Positions 17,603 to 24,561 of a stretch of DNA of 57,036 nucleotides are shown piece by piece; within the stretch, counting starts at the first letter, position 1, and each line of letters starts with the position of its first letter. The stretch comes from SAT2750 sp964476375 (GTDB lineage Bacteria; Planctomycetota; Planctomycetia; Pirellulales; Pirellulaceae): the NCBI GenBank assembly GCA_964476375.1, contig CAYYZW010000320.1:1-57036 (forward strand). Direction: 5' to 3'. The notes beneath the pieces were generated by a model. That model saw only the letters and a list, made by a program, of their open reading frames with translations. It did no database searches and had not been told where the DNA came from. Both the position numbers and the translations under genes were made by a program.

Positions 17603-18850
17603 TCAGCTTTCGGAGCCTGCTGTTTCCCGGTGGTCAATCCACTTCTGCGAATCAAAATGCTTTCCGTAAGCACCATAATCATTGAACCAGAATTTCTTGG
17701 CCAAACGGTACGCCCAGGATTTTTCCGGTACCTCCTGGCCCGGATTGTACTGGGACGAATGACCTGTCATCTGTTTGAGCTCCTCCAGCGAACTTCCCCT
17801 GGCCGTACTGTCGCGGGCACCATGCCGATCTGCTAGTTCAAGCAGCAGGTCAGGACGTTCCATGATGATACAGCCGCGAGTATGTTCCGCCGCCGTCTGG
17901 CGGAAATCCCGCAGGAATGCCGAGTTGTTGAATGTCTCGCGAAGGGGCCGGTCATCATGGATTGACTCGGTTGCAAGCTGGATCACCGGGCAGGGTTCGA
18001 TATCCCCCCAGGGACTGATGTGGTGGGTAAACCCGGTGGCTGCAGGACAGAGCGCCTCACCCTCGCCGTCATGGTAGGCGTCGATAATGACAATTGGCTT
18101 GCGGGCCCGCATCTCCACAACAAACTTTCGAGCCTCCAGTTGCTGATCGGGAGTCAGTGCCAGGTCCGGGCAGGCCTCGGGGCCCACCGGACGGTAGATA
18201 TGGAACCAGCAGTACATCACGCCCTGCTTGATAAGCTGGTCAATCCATCGCTCCGAAATGAACTCCACGTTTGTCTGGCAGAGGCTGGTGCAGGCACCGG
18301 TAAGCTACTTGTTTTCCAGGCTCCGCCGGATTCCCTCGCTGGTCCTGTCCAGAACATCCTGGCCACCACGCCGCTCGTTACTAATCGTCTCGTTTCCCTC
18401 GACACTGATCAACGGGGTTGCATTCCCAAGACGACGCAACTGGCGGGCCACGTCATGGGTAATGAAATGGCCATTGGTGAAGATCTGAAAATAGCAGTCC
18501 CGGTGACGCTCGAGGATCTCCAGCAACTCACCATGCATGCACGGTTCCCCGCCGAGGATACCGAAAAAAGAGTTGCCCATCGCCTTGGCTTCACTGATCA
18601 GCCGGTCCATCGCCGGCAGGTCAATTTTCTGCTGCTTGGCGGCCACATCGACCCAGCACCCCTGGCAACGGAGATTGCAACTGTTGATGATGGAGATATA
18701 CAGGAAAGGGGGGAAAAACTCCCCTCGCTTGAGCCTGTGCTTGTGCTTTTGTACGCTGCGAATACCCTTGATGCCGGCATTCCAGACCAACCGGCCAAGC
18801 AGCCGCTTGTCTGTTTCCACCAACAACCTCTTGGCCATTTTTAGGTACAT
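17603..18850 (-). pseudogene. Radical SAM protein gene interrupted by an in-frame TAG
   Basis: One reading frame of 415 codons broken only by TAG at 18307-18305 (codon 182). The first part has the radical SAM cluster motif SCNLRCQGCW (Cys58, Cys62, Cys65), then GILGGEPCMHGELLEIL and FQIFTNGHFIT. Past the TAG the same frame continues with LTGACTSLCQTNVEFISERW, clearly coding, then YCWFHIYRPVGP and CPAATGFTHHISPWGDIEPC, a SPASM-like Cys-rich end. So the two halves are one protein. The start at ATG 18850 has GAGAGAG upstream. The cause may be a nonsense mutation, a sequencing error or readthrough. It diverges from the cyclase gene; the substrate is unknown. Confidence 0.8.
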
Positions 18851-18903
18851 CGCAGTAGGCTCTCTCTGAATCGAGAAGCTCCAGAACAAGCATCGAATAA
18901 AAC

Positions 18904-18931
18904 AGTATACCCCATAAAAAATACGGGTCAT
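18904..18931 (-). promoter_or_regulatory. Possible promoter of the radical SAM gene
   Basis: On the minus strand ATGACC (18931-18926) and TATACT (18909-18904) lie 16 bases apart, giving a leader of about 50 bases before the ATG at 18850. It lies immediately upstream of the divergent cyclase start. Visual match only. Confidence 0.4.
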
Positions 18932-18947
18932 ACAAGGCACGATCAAG

Positions 18948-20813
18948 ATGGTAAACCTCCAGCGCCTTGAATCCTGTTACCAGCAGGCACGCGATACCCT
19001 GCTGGAAGCCAGACATCAGGCTGGGCACTGGGAGGGAGAGCTTTCTGCCTCGGCACTCTCCACAGCCACGGCGATCAGTGCCCTTTCATTGGTCCGCAGC
19101 CATGCCCCCTTGGAAAATCGCCGAGGTTTGCTGAGCACGGAAAGGCTCGATGAGCTGATCGAGCGTGGCACCAGGTACCTTCTTTCCGAGCAAAATGAAG
19201 ACGGTGGCTGGGGTGATACGGCACTGAGTTATTCCAATATTGCTACCTCCATGCTGGCTGTTAGTGCACTCACCCTCTCCGGCTGCACGAAAGAACACCG
19301 TGCGCAGCTGGACGTGGCCGAGCGATACCTCGAGAGCGAGGGGCGGGTGGAGGGACTCAGGCAGCGCTTTGGTAAAGACAAGACTTTCGCTGTACCGATC
19401 CTGACCAACGCCGCGCTGGCAGGACTGGCCGACTGGCGGGATATCCCCCCCCTCCCCTTTGAACTGGCCTGTGTTCCACAGTCCCTTTTCCGGCTTGTCC
19501 GGATGCCCGTCGTGAGCTACGCGATCCCGGCGCTGGTGGCGATTGGCCAGGCACGCTACTTCCATCGCTCACCACGTAATCCCCTGACCTGGCTTGTTCG
19601 CCGACTGGCAATCCGACGGAGCCGCCGCCTGCTACACCGCATGCAGCCGGAAAGCGGCGGATACCTTGAAGCAACTCCGCTGACTAGTTTCGTGGTCATG
19701 AGCCTTGCCTCGATCGGACAGGTCACCAGCGAGGTAGCGGTTGCGGGCGTCCAGTTCCTTGAGCAATCAATGCGAGACGATGGAAGCTGGCCGATCGATA
19801 CCAATCTTGCCACCTGGATCACGTCGCTCTCACTCAAGGCCCTGGATAACGGGGGCGAGGATCTGTCACGGTTGGGCTGCCTCGACTGGCTGCTGCAGTG
19901 CCAGCACCAGGAACGGCATCCTTTCACCGCTGCGTCCCCCGGGGGGTGGGGATGGACCAATCTGTCCGGTGCCGTTCCTGATTGTGATGACACACCGGCC
20001 GCCCTGCTGGCGATTGATGCCTGGCGACGGGGAGACGGCTGCGACGATACATCGGGTCTCCAGATCGACACGGCAGCGGCCGCTGGATTGCGATGGATCC
20101 TCTCGCTGCAAAACAGGGACGGTGGATGGCCAACATTTTGTCGCGGCTGGGGCAGGCTCCCTTTTGACCGGAGTGGTACCGATCTCACAGCACACGTGCT
20201 GTCCGCGATCCAGGCCTGGGGAGACGACCTGGACCGGCTCCAGATTAAAACGACTGCCTGCCACCAGGCGGTCGAGCGAGGGTTTTCCTACCTCCAGACT
20301 CAGCAGCAGGCCAATGGAAGCTGGCTTCCACTCTGGTTTGGAAACCAGGACAATCCCGGGGATGAAAACCCGGTTTACGGTACGGCCAGGGTACTGCGAG
20401 CCTATCTGGCCTGGGACAGGATGGCAGATCCAGCAGCCCGACGGGGACTGGACTGGCTGGCTAAACAGGTAAATCCAGACGGTGGCTGGGGCGGTGGCCC
20501 TGCTGTGGTTAATATCAGTGGGCAACCGACGGTCAGTACTGTGGAAGAAACTGCCCTGGCGGTGGAAACCCTGGTTGGGGCATGGCCCCTGGAGCAATAC
20601 CAGGATATCGCGGCACAGGGTATTGAGTGGCTGCTTGATGCGGTGGAAAATGGCAGGTACCTGCAATCTGCTCCTATTGGTTTTTACTTCGCCAAGCTTT
20701 GGTATCATGAAAGGCTGTACCCGATGATTTTCACCGTGGCTGCTCTGGGCCGGGCCGTTACCATGTTGCCCGACGAGCAGCCGATGGTGACTGCCACCGA
20801 AACACACAGCTGA
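18948..20813 (+). CDS. Squalene-hopene-cyclase-like terpene cyclase
   Basis: 621 residues, slightly shorter than typical squalene-hopene cyclases. The general-acid motif DxDDT is present as DCDDT (345-349). QW-type repeats typical of the alpha-alpha barrel occur along the chain: EQNEDGGWGDT (81-91), a DDGSW at 277-281, LQNRDGGWPTF, QQQANGSWLPLWF and NPDGGWGGG. The N-terminus GHWEGELSASALSTAT is characteristic of a planctomycete-type branch rather than classical Shc. It probably cyclises squalene or another long prenyl chain at the membrane; product identity cannot be read. It is followed after 21 bases by the polyprenyl synthase fusion, consistent with substrate supply. No hpnCDE squalene genes are nearby. 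Confidence 0.82.
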   Translation: MVNLQRLESCYQQARDTLLEARHQAGHWEGELSASALSTATAISALSLVRSHAPLENRRGLLSTERLDELIERGTRYLLSEQNEDGGWGDTALSYSNIATSMLAVSALTLSGCTKEHRAQLDVAERYLESEGRVEGLRQRFGKDKTFAVPILTNAALAGLADWRDIPPLPFELACVPQSLFRLVRMPVVSYAIPALVAIGQARYFHRSPRNPLTWLVRRLAIRRSRRLLHRMQPESGGYLEATPLTSFVVMSLASIGQVTSEVAVAGVQFLEQSMRDDGSWPIDTNLATWITSLSLKALDNGGEDLSRLGCLDWLLQCQHQERHPFTAASPGGWGWTNLSGAVPDCDDTPAALLAIDAWRRGDGCDDTSGLQIDTAAAAGLRWILSLQNRDGGWPTFCRGWGRLPFDRSGTDLTAHVLSAIQAWGDDLDRLQIKTTACHQAVERGFSYLQTQQQANGSWLPLWFGNQDNPGDENPVYGTARVLRAYLAWDRMADPAARRGLDWLAKQVNPDGGWGGGPAVVNISGQPTVSTVEETALAVETLVGAWPLEQYQDIAAQGIEWLLDAVENGRYLQSAPIGFYFAKLWYHERLYPMIFTVAALGRAVTMLPDEQPMVTATETHS

Positions 20814-20834
20814 ACGACATAAAAGGATCTTCCT

Positions 20835-22691
20835 TTGTCTACAACATCACCTGCCGACCGATCACTCGACAGTGAAACGGGCAGTGAAAACAAGAAAAGC
20901 CGTTCGGGCCGACGCTCGACATCGCACCTGAAGGATGTCCCGGATTCCCAGGCCCTTCGAGAAAAAGTGCGCGATCGCTGTCGCCAGGTAGCGGCAGAAC
21001 TCGACAAGTCCCGTCCCCTGACCAAGGACGAGATGGAAGTTGTCACCCGGGAGCTGTTAAAAGACATGGACCTGCCCGAAGGGCTCCTGGGCTGGACCAT
21101 GGTGATCCTGGCCTCGGAGTTCTGGCACGACCAGGTTGCAGCCACCCCCCCCTCACGACGCCTGTTCCTGCTTCCGCACTGCCTCAAGCATGCCGAGGGC
21201 TGCCCCGCCGATTACGACCAGTTCGGCCTGGATTGCAAGACCTGTGGTGCCTGCAGCATCGCGGACTTCCGTGGCCAGGCCGAAGAAATGGGTTACAAGG
21301 TGCTTGTGGCCGAGGGTTCGCCGATCGTGATGAAGATCCTCGTCAGTGGCCACGTGGATGCGATTGTCGGCGTGGCCTGCCTGAATGTCCTTGAAAAATC
21401 CATCGACAAGATCCTGCTGGCAGGGATTCCCTGCATGGCTGTCCCGCTGCTCTCGAGTGACTGCCGGAATACCGCCGTGGATGATGACTGGGTCAACGAG
21501 ATGATCCATGTCCGGCAGCGTGGCCCGCTCCAGCAGACACGTACCTATATTCACCTGATCCGGGGTTCCCAAAACCTGTTCGATGCGGATGAACTCGAAC
21601 GTATCCTGCCCCGGCTGCGGAGAGGGCCCCGGCTGAGTGAAATGAATGGGCAGGGCCTGGCCGGCATGGATCCCATTGCTGCAACCGAGGCCGTCGCCTA
21701 TGACTTCCTTTCCAGGGGTGGAAAGCACTCTCGCCCCTTTATCACCCTGGCGGTCTATGATGCCCTGACCGGGGGCTACGGAACGATGGGAGAGGGTGCC
21801 GCATTTGTCGATCGCATTTCGGATTCCATCCGACGCACGGCAATGTCGATCGAGACGTTCCACAAGGCATCCCTTGTCCATGATGACATTGAGGATGATG
21901 ACCAGTTCCGGTATGGCGAGGAAACAATCCACCGCAAGTATGGAATTCCCACCGCGGTCAACGTGGGAGACTACCTGATCGGCATGGGATACCGGTTCGT
22001 AAGCCGAGAGGCCCCAGAACTGGGGGCCGAGGTCGCCGCCGATATCCTTGATTGCCTGGCCCAGGCTCATACCAGGCTCGCCGAGGGCCAGGGGGCAGAG
22101 CTGTTGTGGCGCGATGCGCTGAACAAGGAACTGACGCCGATCGATGCGCTCAAGATCTATGCCCTCAAGACCTCCCCGGCGTTCGAAGCAGCACTGCTGG
22201 CCGGAATCCGGCTTGCTCGTCCAATCGATGATCTTGCTGATCCGGTCAGGCATTTTTCCCGTAACCTGGGGGTCGCCTTCCAGATTCTCAATGACCTGGG
22301 AGACTGGCAGGGAGACGATCACAACAAGCTGGCCGCCGGGCTCGACACGCTTGGCGGCAGGCCGACTGTTCTGCTGGCCCTTGCCCTGGATGCCCTCGAG
22401 GAAGAGGACCGACAGGCGCTGCTGGCATTGCTTGATGAGCCAAGCGGGGATGCGGGAGAACAGATCCAGCAGGTTCGTCACCTTTACCAGAAGGCAGGAG
22501 CATTTGACAAAGCAGTGCGGCTTGTCGACAAGCACCAGCAGCGTGCGGAGATGATCGCCGATGAAATTCAGCCCGAGGACCTGCGCCGGCTGCTCTATTA
22601 CCTGATTGATACCGTGCTGGAACGACCCGCCGCGGAAACCACGGTCGTGGTACCGCTGGGCCAGATTGCCACCACAGAAAACAAATCCTGA
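20835..22691 (+). CDS. DUF116-polyprenyl diphosphate synthase fusion
   Basis: 618 residues; the TTG start at 20835 has AGGA 7 bases upstream. Residues about 85-240 match DUF116, a Cys-rich domain (C116, C123, C134, C137, C140 in PHCLKHAEGC and CKTCGAC). Residues about 285-600 are an all-helical prenyl synthase. The first Asp-rich motif is intact (HDDIEDDD, Asp350, Asp351, Asp354). The second is NDLGD (486-490), with Asn in place of the first Asp. It should condense isopentenyl diphosphate with an allylic primer to give a C15-C20 or longer chain. The fusion suggests the DUF116 part binds metal or modulates the synthase, which is unknown. Confidence 0.83.
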   Translation: MSTTSPADRSLDSETGSENKKSRSGRRSTSHLKDVPDSQALREKVRDRCRQVAAELDKSRPLTKDEMEVVTRELLKDMDLPEGLLGWTMVILASEFWHDQVAATPPSRRLFLLPHCLKHAEGCPADYDQFGLDCKTCGACSIADFRGQAEEMGYKVLVAEGSPIVMKILVSGHVDAIVGVACLNVLEKSIDKILLAGIPCMAVPLLSSDCRNTAVDDDWVNEMIHVRQRGPLQQTRTYIHLIRGSQNLFDADELERILPRLRRGPRLSEMNGQGLAGMDPIAATEAVAYDFLSRGGKHSRPFITLAVYDALTGGYGTMGEGAAFVDRISDSIRRTAMSIETFHKASLVHDDIEDDDQFRYGEETIHRKYGIPTAVNVGDYLIGMGYRFVSREAPELGAEVAADILDCLAQAHTRLAEGQGAELLWRDALNKELTPIDALKIYALKTSPAFEAALLAGIRLARPIDDLADPVRHFSRNLGVAFQILNDLGDWQGDDHNKLAAGLDTLGGRPTVLLALALDALEEEDRQALLALLDEPSGDAGEQIQQVRHLYQKAGAFDKAVRLVDKHQQRAEMIADEIQPEDLRRLLYYLIDTVLERPAAETTVVVPLGQIATTENKS

Positions 22692-22731
22692 CCACCCCGG
22701 AGTCCGGATTACTTACCGGCTGATCGTAATC

Positions 22732-23454
22732 ATGCCATCCCACTCAAGCCCTGACCTGCAAACACTTATCGGGCTCTTCTACCCGCACCCCGGGGAGCTG
22801 GGGGATTTCCAGGAAGTGACCGCCGGGCAGTTGCCGGACGTGGAACGATCGCTGCTGGCCCATGATCATCACATGACCGTCACGGTGGAGTCGTTTTACT
22901 CCTCGCTGGTCGATGTGGATGTGCTCTCGACAGATGCCAGTGACGAGCATTATGCCCGCAAGATCCTGCTTCGCAGGCAATCCGATAGCCAGGTCGTCCA
23001 GTTCGGAATCGTGCGGCTGGACGTGCGGTTCCTCGAGCAGCCGGTGCGGGACGAGATCGTCAGCCAGCAGACCCCGCTGGGACGAATCCTGATTGAACAT
23101 GATGTGTTGCGGGAAGTTCAGCTCGTGTCGCTCTGGAAAATACAGGCCGGGACGGACCTGGCCGGATTTCTTGACAGCACCCCGGGAGCCGAGGTGTTCG
23201 GCCGCACGGCGTTAATCTACTGCTACGGGGAGCCGGTCGTTGAGTTGCAGGAAATCATCGCCTCTGTCAAGTTCTATCAGTTACCACCGAGAGAGGCTGC
23301 TCGATGCCGATTCAATCAAAGCACTATGATTGTGTGGTGGTCGGGGGTGGACCTGCCGGTTCCGCCACCGCGGCGCTGGTTGCCGAGGCAGGTTACCAGA
23401 CCCTGCTTCTGGAACGCGAGTCCGTCCCCCGTTTTCATGTCGGCGAATCACTGA
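22732..23454 (+). CDS. Chorismate-lyase-like (UbiC/DUF98 family) protein with overlapping tail
   Basis: 240 residues as read. Residues about 5-178 fit the DUF98/chorismate pyruvate-lyase-like family: ARKILLRRQ, the signature PLGRILIEHDVLREVQLVSL (115-134), VFGRTALIYCYGEPVVELQE (155-174). Such enzymes split chorismate into pyruvate and 4-hydroxybenzoate. After about residue 178 the sequence no longer looks like the family. The frame stays open for another 60 codons, the last 50 lying over the start of the halogenase-like gene (23304). No stop occurs in any frame between the end of the domain and that start, so the tail is either real overlap or a lost stop codon. Confidence 0.72.
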   Translation: MPSHSSPDLQTLIGLFYPHPGELGDFQEVTAGQLPDVERSLLAHDHHMTVTVESFYSSLVDVDVLSTDASDEHYARKILLRRQSDSQVVQFGIVRLDVRFLEQPVRDEIVSQQTPLGRILIEHDVLREVQLVSLWKIQAGTDLAGFLDSTPGAEVFGRTALIYCYGEPVVELQEIIASVKFYQLPPREAARCRFNQSTMIVWWSGVDLPVPPPRRWLPRQVTRPCFWNASPSPVFMSANH

Positions 23455-24554
23455 TGCCGGAAACCTACTGGTGCTTCGAGCGGCTGGGCGTGCTCGAGAA
23501 AATGAAACAGAGTGACTACGTGCAGAAGGCAAGCGTGCAGTTTGTCAGCAGCAGCGGTAAGGAATCCAGCCCTTTCTTCTTTGATCAGCATGATCCACGC
23601 GAGAGCTCCCGGACCTGGCAGGTGGAGCGGGCGGAATTCGACAGGATGCTCTTTGAGAACGCTGCCGAAAAGGGAGCCGAGTGCGTGGACCAGACCCGTG
23701 TGCTGCGGGTGCTGATGGAAGAGGGGGTGGCCCGTGGGGTTCAGGTGCAGCAGGACGACGGCCCACCGCGGGAGATCACTGCCCGGGTCGTGGTCGATGC
23801 CACCGGTCAGCAGGCGCTGATCGCCAACCAGCAGGGCATCCGCAAGGATGACCAGGATCTAAAAAAGGTCGCCATCTGGAATTATTTCCGTGGCGCCTTT
23901 CGCAGCCCTGGCGAGCAGGGAGGGAGCACGATCATCCTGCATACCCGCGACAAGGAATCCTGGTTCTGGTTTATCCCCCTGCGTGATGAGATCACCAGCA
24001 TCGGTGTGGTGGCAGACAGTGATTACCTGGTCAAGGGTCGGGGGGATGCCGGGCAGGTCTTTGCCGAGGAACTGGAACTCTGCCCGGTGCTGGGCGACTG
24101 GCTTTCAGCGGCCGAGGAGACCGACCGCTACCGGATTGCCAAGGAATTTTCCTACCGCACCGGCCAGCAGGCGGGAGACGGCTGGGTGCTGGTCGGGGAT
24201 GCCTTTGGATTTATTGACCCGATCTACAGCAGTGGTGTCTACTTTGCACTCAAGACCGGTGAACTGGCAGCGGACACGATCATCGAGGGACTGGCGGGCG
24301 ATGATCTCTCGGCCGGCCAGCTTGGACGCTGGATTGAGGATTTCGAATCGGGCTCGATCTGGATCCGGAAGCTGGTGAGTGCCTTTTACAGTAACGAGTT
24401 CAGCTTCGGCCAGTTTCTCAAGGAATTTCCCGACCACCAGGGGAACCTCACCGACCTGCTGATCGGCAGGATCTTCTATGACGGGGCAGGGAATATTTTT
24501 GAGGATATGGACCCGGCCCTGGAAGCGGCCCGAAAGCCAGAATCCATGCAATAG
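23304..24554 (+). CDS. Flavin-dependent halogenase-like oxidoreductase
   Basis: 416 residues; ATG at 23304 with GAGAGG 7 bases upstream. The N-terminal FAD-binding GGGPAG (14-19) is complete. RFHVGESLMP (43-52) is typical of the halogenase/geranylgeranyl-reductase flavoprotein group. The halogenase hallmark WxWxIP is present as WFWFIP (220-225). A Lys at 75 (YVQKASVQF) sits where halogenases carry the catalytic lysine. GWVLVGDAFGFIDPIYSSGV is the second FAD motif. It may halogenate or oxidise an aromatic or prenylated substrate. Related monooxygenases that do not halogenate also keep parts of these motifs. A partner flavin reductase is not adjacent. Confidence 0.75.
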   Translation: MPIQSKHYDCVVVGGGPAGSATAALVAEAGYQTLLLERESVPRFHVGESLMPETYWCFERLGVLEKMKQSDYVQKASVQFVSSSGKESSPFFFDQHDPRESSRTWQVERAEFDRMLFENAAEKGAECVDQTRVLRVLMEEGVARGVQVQQDDGPPREITARVVVDATGQQALIANQQGIRKDDQDLKKVAIWNYFRGAFRSPGEQGGSTIILHTRDKESWFWFIPLRDEITSIGVVADSDYLVKGRGDAGQVFAEELELCPVLGDWLSAAEETDRYRIAKEFSYRTGQQAGDGWVLVGDAFGFIDPIYSSGVYFALKTGELAADTIIEGLAGDDLSAGQLGRWIEDFESGSIWIRKLVSAFYSNEFSFGQFLKEFPDHQGNLTDLLIGRIFYDGAGNIFEDMDPALEAARKPESMQ

Positions 24555-24561
24555 CCGGGGG

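Noticed and set aside
17485..17682. N-terminal extension of the 32-residue basic protein to 98 residues
   Set aside because: The upstream part has no start context and looks unlike coding sequence, and ATG 17484 begins a compact basic protein.
18305..18307. TAG read as pyrrolysine or another recoded amino acid
   Set aside because: There is no pyrrolysine gene set in the window and the codon position shows no matching context, so mutation or error is the simpler explanation.
21153..22535. 460-codon open frame antisense to the DUF116-prenyl synthase gene
   Set aside because: The plus-strand gene has clear motifs over the whole stretch; the antisense frame has no family resemblance.
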